Assembly (NCBI GenBank): GCA_018667995.1
Contig: JABIQT010001066.1
Span: 1 to 10,320, forward strand
Origin: Candidatus Latescibacterota bacterium
Lineage (GTDB): Bacteria; JAAXHH01; JABIQT01
DNA: 10,320 bases
Direction of reading: 5' to 3'
Part shown: piece after piece, positions 1 through 7,953 of the stretch
Layout: each line of letters starts with the position of its first letter
How positions within the stretch are numbered: position 1 is the stretch's first letter
Program-made: the position numbers and the translations under genes
Notes under the pieces: model-generated
What the model saw: only the letters and a program-made list of their open reading frames with translations
Told to the model about the DNA's origin: nothing
Databases searched by the model: none

Positions 1-941
1 ATCGCGAATTTGGAGAGAGGGATTCCGAGTCGATTCGGATTCTCGGTCTTGGAGACTCCTATGCATTTGGCCAAGGTGTTTCGATCGAGGAAGCCTATAT
101 CAAACAACTTGAGGCTGGGCTGCAGGATTCACTTAGTAAAAAAGTGGAAACTATAAATGCAGGTGTGCCTGCCTACGGTTTGGTCCAGGAAGTCAGGTAT
201 TTAGAGAAATACGGTTTGGGTCTGGATCCGGATGTGGTGCTGGTAGGGTTTTTTATAGGCAATGATATTGTAGATTCCTATGAACTGTTCGATTCGGATG
301 GAAAGGCCACCATAGGAGTTCGTGATAATTACCTCTTTACCCGAAAGGCTCGGGACGAGGACGGCGGTATTCGCGGACTGACGGCCCCACTGCGCTATCA
401 GCTGGCCACAGGCTCCCATCTCTACATCTTCTTGAGGAATCGATTCTCAGGACTGCTCACCCAGCTCGGATTGCGAAATATGGGATCCATTACCGAATTT
501 TGTGAGCTCGAGTACACGCCGTATATGGACGCTCAATGGTCGCATACTCAGGATCTGCTCATGGAGCTCGATCAGATTTGTCAGGACAACGAAAAGCGGC
601 TGGTCATCGCCCTTATACCTCTGATATATCAGGTTCATGACGACATTTGGAAAGAGTATGTTTCTATTCTCGATATAGACGAGTCAAAGTATGATATGAC
701 GAAACCCCAACGCCTGATGCTGGAATTCTGTGCCGAAAAAGGGATTCCCTGCTTTGATGTGCTTGATCCTCTCCGGGAAAAGGGAAAGGACGAATTACTC
801 TTCTTCCGTGTTGACGGTCATCTGAATGCGGCCGGTCATCGTGTGATGGGACGGGCACTGACCGATTACCTGACTGAATTCCTCGCTCCCGATAACGACC
901 CCGCGGCTGCAGAGATGCCCTCCACAAGCGCCAGGAAGTAG
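1..941 (+). CDS. SGNH/GDSL-family hydrolase, 5' end outside window
   Basis: The reading frame is open from base 3 of the window to a TAG at 939-941, giving 312 residues of a protein that begins further left. The three SGNH hydrolase blocks are visible. Block I is G-D-S-Y-A-F-G-Q-G, with the nucleophile Ser codon at 57-59. Block III is I-G-N-D, with Asn at 261-263. Block V is D-G-H-L-N-A-A-G-H, with the catalytic Asp/His at 813-821. The family comprises esterases, acetyl-transferring or acetyl-removing enzymes and lipases; the D-x-H-L-N form is common in those next to polysaccharide genes. A GTG at 144 could be read as a start but would discard the nucleophile, so it is not the start. The flippase gene follows after 9 bp, suggesting one operon and a role in modifying the exported glycan, for example at acetyl groups (inference). 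Localisation cannot be judged without the N-terminus. Confidence 0.85.
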   Translation, partial: REFGERDSESIRILGLGDSYAFGQGVSIEEAYIKQLEAGLQDSLSKKVETINAGVPAYGLVQEVRYLEKYGLGLDPDVVLVGFFIGNDIVDSYELFDSDGKATIGVRDNYLFTRKARDEDGGIRGLTAPLRYQLATGSHLYIFLRNRFSGLLTQLGLRNMGSITEFCELEYTPYMDAQWSHTQDLLMELDQICQDNEKRLVIALIPLIYQVHDDIWKEYVSILDIDESKYDMTKPQRLMLEFCAEKGIPCFDVLDPLREKGKDELLFFRVDGHLNAAGHRVMGRALTDYLTEFLAPDNDPAAAEMPSTSARK

Positions 942-950
942 GCCAGGGCG

Positions 951-2459
951 ATGAAAGACGTCGTATCCTCCATAACGCGGAATTTCACGGTCATGTCGGG
1001 ATCCCAGGTTGTCACCTGGATATCCTCCTTTGTGTTGATGCTGTTCCTGCCTCGTTATCTCGGTGATGAAGGATCAGGGCGGTTTTATCTCGCCATGTCT
1101 TTCTCAGGTCTCATTAACGTCATGATGGACCTCGGCTTCGGTAGTCTCTTCGTGAAGGAGATTGCACGCGATCCAGAAAAAGCCGCTCACTACTTTATCA
1201 ACGGTGCCATACTGAGAATCATGGCCTGGGGTTTGGTCGTTCCCTTCCTCGCACTGTACGTCTTCAATTCGGACTATCCCCAAGAAACTGTAGACGTAAT
1301 ACTCATATTGGCAATTGGTGAAGTCCTGGTAGGAATTAGCTCCCTGACACAAGTAGTATTTCAGGGCCTCGAGCGCATGGTCTACAGGTCCTATATGGCC
1401 ATCGTTCAGCGAGTGGCTCTTTCCCTGTTTGGCGTGATCATTCTGGTAATGGGGTATGGCGTCGAGACGATGGCCATGGTGGCGGTGGGGAGTTATGCAC
1501 TCAGCCTGATGGTCGGATTGTCTATCATGCCCCGACTGGTCAAATTCAAAATCGACATAAGGCCCCGGTGGTGGTGGTCACTCCTGAAGCAGGGGTTTCC
1601 CTTTCTGCTTCTCTCGGCATTCGCTCTCATTTACTATCGCATCGATGTAATAATGCTTTCACATATGACCAATGAGAGAGTAGTGGGATGGTATACCGTC
1701 CCCTACCGACTGTTCGATTCATTGATGTTCTTTCCATCCCTCCTGCACATCACGATTTTTCCGGTATTTTCTCGACTTTGGCAGGGCGGGGGCAGGGACG
1801 AGTTGGCTGTCACGGTTCGTCGTGTCGTTGATATCATCGTAATTGTAGGGATTCTGATAGCAGCTGTCACGCTTGCGCTTTCCAAGCCGATTATCAGCTT
1901 TCTCTTCGGTCTGGAGAATTTCAACAATTCGGTGATAATTCTCCAAATTCTCGCTATTACAATTCCTCTCGTTTATGTGAATTTCATTACTGGGACAGTG
2001 GCATCCGCTGTAGACAAACAGAAGAAGGTATCCGTCATAGCGGCTATTGCCGTGTTTATCAATGTGGGGTTGAATTGGTGGTTGATCCCATACTTCCAGC
2101 AGACCATGGGAAATGGCGGCGTAGGAGCGGGCATTGCCACGATCATTACAGAAATCTACATTATGGTCCTGTTCTTTTCTCTCGTACCGAAAGGCATTCT
2201 GGATTGGACTATTGTAACCATTGCCATCCGATCTTCAGTAGCTGGTGTTCTGACAGCTGGGTTCGTATGGTGGATGGATGACCAGGGACTGCCGTTCTAT
2301 CTGAGCGGTATTGCTGGCACTCTGGCCTATGTGGCAATGCTAATCGTTACCCGTGTAGTCACCAGACAGGATATATCATTCATCACGGATCTGGCCCGAC
2401 TGCGTACCCCCGACGTATCTGACACAGAGCCAGAACCAGAACAGACCCGCGCCTTATAG
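951..2459 (+). CDS. Wzx-like oligosaccharide flippase (MOP superfamily)
   Basis: This 502-residue polytopic membrane protein has about 12-14 hydrophobic segments spread over its length and a short polar C-terminal tail rich in Glu/Pro. The N-terminus shows the polysaccharide-export pattern: an amphipathic start, a first membrane helix at about residues 15-35, then a P-R-Y-L-G-D-E-G-S-G-R-F loop. In the middle, an I-D-V-I-M-L-S segment is followed by V-V-G-W-Y and Y-R-L-F-D-S-L, a signature of the flippase branch that moves undecaprenyl-linked oligosaccharide across the inner membrane. Length is normal for the family. It starts 9 bp after the SGNH hydrolase stop, with only a weak AGGG-type ribosome site, so translational coupling is likely. 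No polymerase or glycosyltransferase is within view; they are expected to the left. The family call is firm; the exact substrate is unknown. Confidence 0.9.
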   Translation: MKDVVSSITRNFTVMSGSQVVTWISSFVLMLFLPRYLGDEGSGRFYLAMSFSGLINVMMDLGFGSLFVKEIARDPEKAAHYFINGAILRIMAWGLVVPFLALYVFNSDYPQETVDVILILAIGEVLVGISSLTQVVFQGLERMVYRSYMAIVQRVALSLFGVIILVMGYGVETMAMVAVGSYALSLMVGLSIMPRLVKFKIDIRPRWWWSLLKQGFPFLLLSAFALIYYRIDVIMLSHMTNERVVGWYTVPYRLFDSLMFFPSLLHITIFPVFSRLWQGGGRDELAVTVRRVVDIIVIVGILIAAVTLALSKPIISFLFGLENFNNSVIILQILAITIPLVYVNFITGTVASAVDKQKKVSVIAAIAVFINVGLNWWLIPYFQQTMGNGGVGAGIATIITEIYIMVLFFSLVPKGILDWTIVTIAIRSSVAGVLTAGFVWWMDDQGLPFYLSGIAGTLAYVAMLIVTRVVTRQDISFITDLARLRTPDVSDTEPEPEQTRAL

Positions 2460-2829
2460 GTAGAGCCCTCTTCCTCGTTGTATGCGCCTGACTTCCCTAT
2501 ATACCAGCCTGTGAATGTGTCTCCCAGGCGAGAGTGTTCCATAACATCGAATCATAGGTTATGCTAAGAAGTCCTTGCTACGTGTATCCTGGAGAGTCTG
2601 TGCATAACGTAACCATTTGCGCAGTCTCAGCCGGTTATCGATTAGAATCACGAGCTATTCGAAAGAATTATGCCAGATACACCTGCCCGTGTTGTGACCT
2701 TCCGGTTGATGCCACATCCGGCATGATACACTGTTGGGTGATTGAAAATGACGGGTCTTTCTCAGCTGATGTCTGTGGATAGAGATGCCACATGTTGATC
2801 GTTTTCAGGACTCCAAGATTCCGTTGCCA

Positions 2830-2845
2830 CGTGACCGTCGTCACG
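2830..2845. repeat. GC-rich hairpin in intergenic region
   Basis: CGTGAC and GTCACG form a perfect 6-bp stem around a 4-base CGTC loop. The nearest T-run (about 2860-2863) lies some 14 bases after the stem, so it is not a standard intrinsic terminator. It could be an operator, or a weak stop for the flippase transcript. Confidence 0.4.
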
Positions 2846-3029
2846 ATGTACTGTTACAATTTTACTCTGCCTGGCCTATTTCGGATTGGACAGTATGTTG
2901 ATCCCCGAAAATAACCATTGTAACCTTATTACACAGATTGAATTGGCTTGTCGCCAACATAAGACAATGAAAACATGAATGTTATATACAAAACCCTCGT
3001 TCTGTTTCAGAAAAAGCAGGGGAATTCCT

Positions 3030-3065
3030 TAGTATATTTCAGGGCGTATACTATATTTATCAGGG
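3030..3065. repeat. Palindrome TAGTATA-N10-TATACTA plus paired TATATTT..CAGGG repeats
   Basis: TAGTATA (3030-3036) and TATACTA (3047-3053) form a perfect 7-bp inverted repeat. Overlapping it, TATATTT-CAGGG (3033-3044) recurs as TATATTT-AT-CAGGG (3052-3065), and a further TATATTTC occurs at 3097-3104. TATACT at 3047-3052 would also serve as a -10 box, but no good -35 box is visible. The position, 150-185 bases before the regulator start, suits a control element. Chance occurrence in AT-rich DNA is possible. Confidence 0.35.
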
Positions 3066-3214
3066 TATCCCCGATTGTATGGGTACTTATTTCCCATATA
3101 TTTCTCGATAGTTCGCACAAACAATATAGAGATCATGGTAGTGTAAGAGGCAGAGCGGATGTCCAAATCGCATAGATTTCATCGGGCAAAGCCGCAATCA
3201 GGAAGAGAGATGAA

Positions 3215-4843
3215 ATGGGTTATCAGAATCTATACGATGTAAAGCCTAACAAGGATGGCGCGGATAGCAGCCCGCAACCTAAAGAGGCGACGCCGGCCAT
3301 TCTTTATCTGTCTCTGGATGGTCGTTCCTGCGCTGCCGTTCGTGAGCAGCTCAAGGGCATCCCTTTAATAGAGAGCCAATCAGCATACCATGTCCAACAG
3401 GAGCTGATTTCCAAGCAGTATTCGGTTTTCGTAATACGCTGCAATGCTGTGACCGAGCTCGAATTCGAGATGCTTCAGTACATTAAGGAGCACGATCTCA
3501 TCACTCGTGTCATCGTAAGCGCAGAATCTGGCGCTATCGATCTTGCTGTTCGATTGATGAAGGCGGGTGCCGTAGACTTTATAATGAGCGAGACCCCCGA
3601 CGCACGACTTGCCACCTCTATTCTGAATCAGAGCAAGAAGACCGCCCTAACTACGGTGCCGAGAAAGAGGTCGGTTGTCAGAGAGCGCGCCGCCAAACCT
3701 GCCTCCAAAGAACAATATCCGTTAATTGGCCACAGTCAGGCGATTCGCGATCTTAGGGCCGCGATTCAGCTTGTTGCCAAGTCCCGTGCGCCGGTGTTAA
3801 TCATGGGCGAAAGTGGGACGGGCAAGGAAGTCGTGGCCCGCCAGATACACCAGTTCAGTGAACGAACAGATAAACAATGCATTGCTCTGAACTGCGCCGC
3901 ATTACCCAGTAGCGTCATTGAAAACGAGTTGTTTGGTCACGAAAAAGGGGCCTTCAGTGGTGCGCTTGCGAAGAAGGCCGGATGTTTCGAACTAGCTGAT
4001 GGCGGCACCCTCCTGCTGGATGAAATCACTGAGATGGACATCGACAACCAGGCCAAACTGCTACGCGTACTGGAACACAAGGCATTTCGGCGTCTTGGCG
4101 GTAAGGATGAGGTCACGGTCGATGTGAAGACGATTGCGGCTACTAACAAAGACATCCACGAGTCCATTGAGAATAAGCAGTTCAGACACGACCTGTACTA
4201 TAGACTGGGTGTTATCGAAATCGAGATACCACCTCTGCGGGAACGCAGGGAAGATATCATGCCGCTTATGCAGTTTTTTCTGCATGATATCTGCGAGGAA
4301 TATAAAAAGGCGCCCATGCATTTCTCCGATGAGGCTCTGGAGATTCTGATGGCCTACGAATGGCCGGGAAATGTGCGTGAACTGCGTAATCTGATTGAGA
4401 GATCTGTAGTTATGTGCAGCGGTGAAGAGATTGGCATGGAGCAGATTCCTGCACGTATCAGAAAGCGCATTCAAGATGCCGTTTTCGATTCTGGTGTCGT
4501 ACACATTTCTCCAGAAGATCAACCCACAAATATCATTCCAGTCGCCGGCAACTACAGCGCCCCTGCCCAGCCTCAAGCCGCACCGACCTCATCAGAGGGA
4601 CAGTCCCCCAATCCCCCTGGGAGTATCAGCATTCCGATTGGTAGTTCTTCGCAGGATGCAGAGAAGATATTGATCCTCCAGACATTGATATCCGCGGGAT
4701 ACAATAAATCTAAAACATCCCGTATTCTGGGGGTGAGCCGCAAGACGCTACACAATAAGATTAACGCCCTATTCCCAGAAGGAATCGAAACGGCCTCGGC
4801 GCAGTTTCTCGCCAACAGTGGTTCCTCGCAGCAGGCAGGATGA
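3215..4843 (+). CDS. Sigma-54-dependent transcriptional activator with degenerate receiver domain
   Basis: This is a 542-residue NtrC-type enhancer-binding protein. Residues about 28-125 have receiver-like sequence, but the phospho-acceptor Asp (beta-3, here V-F-V-I-R-C) and the late Lys (here D-F-I-M-S-E) are missing. The AAA+ domain begins at about residue 172. It has Walker A G-E-S-G-T-G-K-E (198-205), the sigma-54-contact loop G-A-F-S-G-A (245-250; usually GAFTGA), Walker B L-L-L-D-E (266-270), sensor I A-T-N (309-311) and P-P-L-R-E-R. A Pro/Ser/Gln-rich linker (about 430-480) leads to a Fis-type helix-turn-helix (about 485-520, with A-G-Y-N-K-S-K-T-S-R-I-L-G-V-S-R). The ATG at 3215 follows an AGGAAGAGAG ribosome site. 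The last four bases are shared with the sulfatase start, so the two are co-translated. The general domain plan resembles PrsR/AtoC-like regulators of envelope polysaccharide. Its targets are not evident here. Confidence 0.92.
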   Translation: MGYQNLYDVKPNKDGADSSPQPKEATPAILYLSLDGRSCAAVREQLKGIPLIESQSAYHVQQELISKQYSVFVIRCNAVTELEFEMLQYIKEHDLITRVIVSAESGAIDLAVRLMKAGAVDFIMSETPDARLATSILNQSKKTALTTVPRKRSVVRERAAKPASKEQYPLIGHSQAIRDLRAAIQLVAKSRAPVLIMGESGTGKEVVARQIHQFSERTDKQCIALNCAALPSSVIENELFGHEKGAFSGALAKKAGCFELADGGTLLLDEITEMDIDNQAKLLRVLEHKAFRRLGGKDEVTVDVKTIAATNKDIHESIENKQFRHDLYYRLGVIEIEIPPLRERREDIMPLMQFFLHDICEEYKKAPMHFSDEALEILMAYEWPGNVRELRNLIERSVVMCSGEEIGMEQIPARIRKRIQDAVFDSGVVHISPEDQPTNIIPVAGNYSAPAQPQAAPTSSEGQSPNPPGSISIPIGSSSQDAEKILILQTLISAGYNKSKTSRILGVSRKTLHNKINALFPEGIETASAQFLANSGSSQQAG

Positions 4844-6294
4844 AGCAGACCCCTAATATCCTGTTTCTCATGGCCGACCAGATGCAGGGCGGTGTCTTCG
4901 ACCAAGGCCACCCGTGTCTAACGCCCAATATCGATCAGCTGGCCTCCCGGGGTGTGCGATGCCGTCGGGCCTATACGCCAAACCCCGTTTGTTCTCCCGC
5001 ACGCGCTAGCCTCATGACTGGCCTCCTTCCTCACAATCATGGTGTCCTCACCGTTACTCACACAGTTGATGACGATCAGAGCCGATTACGGACTGATCAC
5101 CCTCACTGGGCCCAGCGACTATCTGACTCGGGATACCGGACCGGATACTTCGGAAAGTGGCACGTGGAGGAGCATCAATCCCTTGCCGACTTTGGCTGGG
5201 AGCAGAGCGGTGAATTCGGCCATGGAGAATTGGTCAGTGACCTGTTTCAGAATAAGATCCACGAGATGCAGGCCGCTTCCAATGCGGAGGCGACTTATAC
5301 GCACTCCATGAGATTGGATGATAGTACCGGATATCCCGGAAGCATCTTCTACGGTGTCACGTCAATACCGCCTGAACAACGAAAAATGGGTGTGATCACC
5401 GATCTTGCCCTAGATTATCTAGATGATGCCCTGGCGGAGGACGAACCGTGGTGTTGCTTCGCCAGCGTGCCGGAACCCCATGATCCATTCGTGTCCGGGG
5501 AGGCCGCTTTCAATCTGTACGATGTGGACAGCATTGCGCTCAACGAAAATGTAACCGACGATCTCAGTGATCGGCCCGGAATCTACCGCAAGGCCGCGAG
5601 AGTATGGAAGCATATGACCGACCGACAGCGTCGCGAGGCCGCAGTTTGCTACTATGCCTCCATCACGGAAATTGACGCACAGTTTGGACGATTGATAGAC
5701 CGCGTGGCGGCGGCCGGGCAGCTGGACAACACGATTATCGTTGTGACCTCAGACCACGGCGAAGCACTAGGTGCCCACGGGCTGTATTGCAAGAATTTCT
5801 CAGCCTTTGAGGAGATCTATACGATCCCCATGATTGTGTCCGGACCAGGCATTGCACAAAATGTGGTAACCGATGCAAGAGTGGGCCTTCACGACCTCTG
5901 CCCCACGATTCTTGAGTTATCGGGTAGTCCACCGATCGATCATCCGGATTCGCGGTCATTCGCCCCCGTGCTGCGCAATCCCAAGTCCCACGAGGTCGAA
6001 TATACCACCGGATATGCGGAATACTTTGGTGGGCGGATGATATTAACACAACGTGTGGTCTGGGACGGTTCGTGGAAGTTCGTATTCAATGGTTTTGATT
6101 ATGATGAGTTATATAATCTGGACGACGATCCGGGTGAAATGGTAAATCTGGCTGAGAAACCTGAGGCACGTCAGATGCTCCGCCATATGACCCAACTTAT
6201 GTGGCATAAGGTGAAGTCGACTGGGGACCAGTCGCTTCTCAACTCCAAATACCCTCCGCTACGCGTTGCCCCATTTGGACCAGGAATTACCTAG
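4840..6294 (+). CDS. Type I (Cys-type) sulfatase, apparently cytoplasmic
   Basis: This 484-residue sulfatase of the alkaline-phosphatase superfamily hydrolyses sulfate esters. The N-terminus reads N-I-L-F-L-M-A-D-Q-M, giving metal ligands Asp13 and Gln14. The maturation motif C-S-P-A-R has Cys51, expected to be oxidised to formylglycine by a separate enzyme not in the window, and Arg55. Further active-site residues are G-K-W-H (Lys106, His108) and T-S-D-H-G-E (Asp305, His306). The C-terminus has the usual D-E-L-Y-N-L-D-D-D-P-G-E-M-V-N-L stretch. All key positions are kept, so activity is likely. There is no signal peptide; the strand begins at residue 5. The A-D-Q-M form resembles choline-sulfatase and arylsulfatase relatives, but the substrate cannot be told. 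It overlaps the regulator stop by 4 bp (ATGA), so it belongs to the same transcript. A carbohydrate sulfate is plausible given the flippase and rhamnosidase nearby. Confidence 0.92.
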   Translation: MKQTPNILFLMADQMQGGVFDQGHPCLTPNIDQLASRGVRCRRAYTPNPVCSPARASLMTGLLPHNHGVLTVTHTVDDDQSRLRTDHPHWAQRLSDSGYRTGYFGKWHVEEHQSLADFGWEQSGEFGHGELVSDLFQNKIHEMQAASNAEATYTHSMRLDDSTGYPGSIFYGVTSIPPEQRKMGVITDLALDYLDDALAEDEPWCCFASVPEPHDPFVSGEAAFNLYDVDSIALNENVTDDLSDRPGIYRKAARVWKHMTDRQRREAAVCYYASITEIDAQFGRLIDRVAAAGQLDNTIIVVTSDHGEALGAHGLYCKNFSAFEEIYTIPMIVSGPGIAQNVVTDARVGLHDLCPTILELSGSPPIDHPDSRSFAPVLRNPKSHEVEYTTGYAEYFGGRMILTQRVVWDGSWKFVFNGFDYDELYNLDDDPGEMVNLAEKPEARQMLRHMTQLMWHKVKSTGDQSLLNSKYPPLRVAPFGPGIT

Positions 6295-6365
6295 ATCACG
6301 ATCGGACGCAGAACATACCGCTCTGGGTTGGTACGTCTGTAGCTGGGACTTGTAGGTATGGATTG
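6295..6365. other. Convergent intergenic gap, no clear terminator
   Basis: These 71 bases separate the sulfatase and serine-hydrolase-like stops. A CATACC/GGTATG pair with a long loop is the only symmetry seen and no T-run follows it, so read-through in both directions cannot be excluded. Confidence 0.4.
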
Positions 6366-7859
6366 CTATTGCGGAAGGGAGTCTTCTGTCGATACGCGGT
6401 TGGCCCGATGGGTTTCGCCGTCCTTGAGGAACAGGAGATGTGTGATCTCGCCTGTCTCATTAGCCACGAACGTGACCTGAGCGTCCTCCTCCAGAATATA
6501 GAATTCTTGATCTGATCGGGGGATGAGTTCGTTACGGTCCAGACCTGGCGGGCGACCATATAGGCGGGATCCGTCCTTCACGATGGAGACGGATAGACCC
6601 GGTTCGAACTCGTAGAGTCCGGCATAGGCTTCCAGGGTGACTGGGCTGATGAAAGCACGTGGGGGTTTCGGGGGTGTGTTTAACGGGTATCCCGGTTTCA
6701 AGATATGGAATCCGATGTCGTCCACCGGGATTGAAGTGTTTGAAAGAACCACAACGCCCCTTCGGCGCTTCTTGTTGAAGCCGATAAAGGCGGAAAATCC
6801 TCGCGTCATTCCCCGTTTCCAGTGGATTATACGCTCTCCATCTGTCTGTACCAGCCATCCCAGCGAGATTTCCTCATTCTCCCGACCGGTAGGGTACAAG
6901 GGCCGATTTGCTGTCTCGAAGGCGGCCGCGATTGTTACAGAATCCGATTTGTCGTCCTCCGGCAACATGGGAAAGGCATAGATGAATCCCATGGCCGCGG
7001 AAACAAAGATGTTCAGGTCGTGTGCCGTTGATAGCATCCCTTTCGCGCCCGGAAGATCGGGAATTGGGGTAGCCTCCACGGGCCGTCTTAAGCGATCATG
7101 GCCCTCTGAAGTCTGGGCGCTCATTCCCGGAGTAGGAATCACGTGAGTGTTGGTCATTTTGAGCAATCCGAATAGCCGTTCATGAATCAGTTCGTCGAGC
7201 GGTTTCTCCGCCATCAGCGATAGCGCATGTCCCAATAGCGCCATACCCAGTTCAGAATACTCATACTCAGTACCTATTTCACGGTTCAGTGTGCTGCTAG
7301 ACAGAAAACGGTACAATTGTTCTGCGTCCAAGGCAGCCTGGGGATTGAGGGAGTCGGCCATCGCGAGGCTGTCCGGAAAATCGGGGAGACCAGAGGTATG
7401 TGTGGCCAGATTTCCTAGCGTGATCTCCTCGCCGTTCCATGTGGGCATGCGGACATGGGTCGGTAGAAACCTAGACACGGGATCGCTGAGACTCACATCC
7501 GCTGCTTCGACCATTTGGGCCAGCAGGGAGCCGGTCATGACACCCGAGATGGCACCTACCTCGAAGACAGTGGCATTGCTCACCTTTCGGATATCTTTGC
7601 TGTTTAACGTGCCATAGGCGTGGGTTTCCCTGCCATACCCCCGAATGATGCCCACCACCATTCCCATGCTCTGGCGATGAGCATCTACTCGCTCACGGAT
7701 GATAGTCATCACAGGATCCTCTACGGGGTCCTCTTCCTGATTCTCCTGAGCCTTGAGGGGAGTGGTTCCGAGACATAGGATGGCCAGCGCACCTGTGAGA
7801 AATCGGCTTCCCATGCCCCTTCGAGGCCTGGTCATCCATTTTGTTCTACTATGGCTCAT
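6366..7859 (-). CDS. Secreted beta-lactamase-fold (class C / S12-like) protein, probable pseudo-enzyme
   Basis: The protein has 497 residues from the ATG at 7859. A TTG at 7868 and ATGs at 7835 and 7814 are alternatives, and none has a strong ribosome site. A signal peptide is likely: basic residues, then a hydrophobic stretch ending L-K-A before Q-E-N-Q, with cleavage near residue 37. The serine beta-lactamase/penicillin-binding domain spans about 50-380, followed by a beta-rich C-terminal domain (about 400-490) of the kind attached to Pab87-like S12 proteins. The usual active-site line F-E-I-G-S-x-x-K reads F-E-V-G-A-I-S-G, so nucleophile Ser and general-base Lys are Ala103 and Gly106. The second motif Y-x-N is Y-S-E (201-203); the third survives as K-R-G (348-350). 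The frame is intact, and family landmarks such as T-H-T-S-G-L-P-D-F and the L-L-K-M-T-N-T stretch are kept. It therefore looks like a maintained protein without hydrolase chemistry, perhaps a binding or regulatory protein (inference). Confidence 0.85.
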   Translation of the reverse strand: MSHSRTKWMTRPRRGMGSRFLTGALAILCLGTTPLKAQENQEEDPVEDPVMTIIRERVDAHRQSMGMVVGIIRGYGRETHAYGTLNSKDIRKVSNATVFEVGAISGVMTGSLLAQMVEAADVSLSDPVSRFLPTHVRMPTWNGEEITLGNLATHTSGLPDFPDSLAMADSLNPQAALDAEQLYRFLSSSTLNREIGTEYEYSELGMALLGHALSLMAEKPLDELIHERLFGLLKMTNTHVIPTPGMSAQTSEGHDRLRRPVEATPIPDLPGAKGMLSTAHDLNIFVSAAMGFIYAFPMLPEDDKSDSVTIAAAFETANRPLYPTGRENEEISLGWLVQTDGERIIHWKRGMTRGFSAFIGFNKKRRRGVVVLSNTSIPVDDIGFHILKPGYPLNTPPKPPRAFISPVTLEAYAGLYEFEPGLSVSIVKDGSRLYGRPPGLDRNELIPRSDQEFYILEEDAQVTFVANETGEITHLLFLKDGETHRANRVSTEDSLPQ

Positions 7860-7925
7860 CTTAACCAAATGTCTATACCATGTGAAATATGGGGAACTTA
7901 GCGCTGTTACACCAAAACACGCACT

Positions 7926-7953
7926 AATATACGGTATCGCATATGCCTGTAAA
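7926..7953 (-). promoter_or_regulatory. Sigma-70-type promoter for the serine-hydrolase-like gene
   Basis: Read on the minus strand, TTTACA (7953-7948; 5 of 6 to consensus) and TATATT (7931-7926; 5 of 6) are separated by 16 bases. Transcription would begin near 7919, leaving a leader of about 60 bases to the ATG at 7859. It implies that the gene need not depend on read-through from the unknown gene at 7989-8774. Confidence 0.5.

Larger units (their letters stand above)
2460..3214. other. 755-bp stretch without a convincing gene
   Basis: No reading frame here has a ribosome site, a recognisable family or a protein-like composition. The right part, from about 2900, is AT-rich. Visible structure includes CATAAC/GTTATG (2540-2545 and 2558-2563), a GC-rich hairpin (2830-2845), GTTACAAT/ATTGTAAC (2853-2860 and 2917-2924), TTGGC/GCCAA (2943-2947 and 2953-2957) and a TAGTATA/TATACTA palindrome (3030-3053) inside a pair of longer direct repeats. 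None is followed by a proper T-run, so no clear intrinsic terminator for the flippase operon is seen. The stretch probably carries the end of that transcript and the promoter and control region of the sigma-54 activator gene. No convincing -24/-12 sigma-54 promoter (TGGC...TTGC) was found by eye on the plus strand. Confidence 0.6.

Noticed and set aside
144-146. GTG as the start of the SGNH hydrolase
   Set aside because: The frame is open to the left edge and the G-D-S nucleophile block lies upstream at 51-59, so the real start is outside the window.
2751-2775. GG-N10-GC spacing resembling a sigma-54 promoter
   Set aside because: The flanking bases do not match TGGCAC or TTGC, so only the spacing fits.
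2561-2782. A 73-codon open frame with a C-P-C-C stretch after the flippase gene
   Set aside because: No ribosome site, no recognisable family and a composition unlike the neighbouring proteins; taken as non-coding.
2975-3175. A 66-codon open frame before the regulator gene
   Set aside because: It lies in AT-rich DNA over the repeat cluster, without a ribosome site or protein-like pattern.
4061-4576. A 171-codon minus-strand frame
   Set aside because: It lies wholly inside the sigma-54 activator gene, whose motifs are clear; an antisense shadow.
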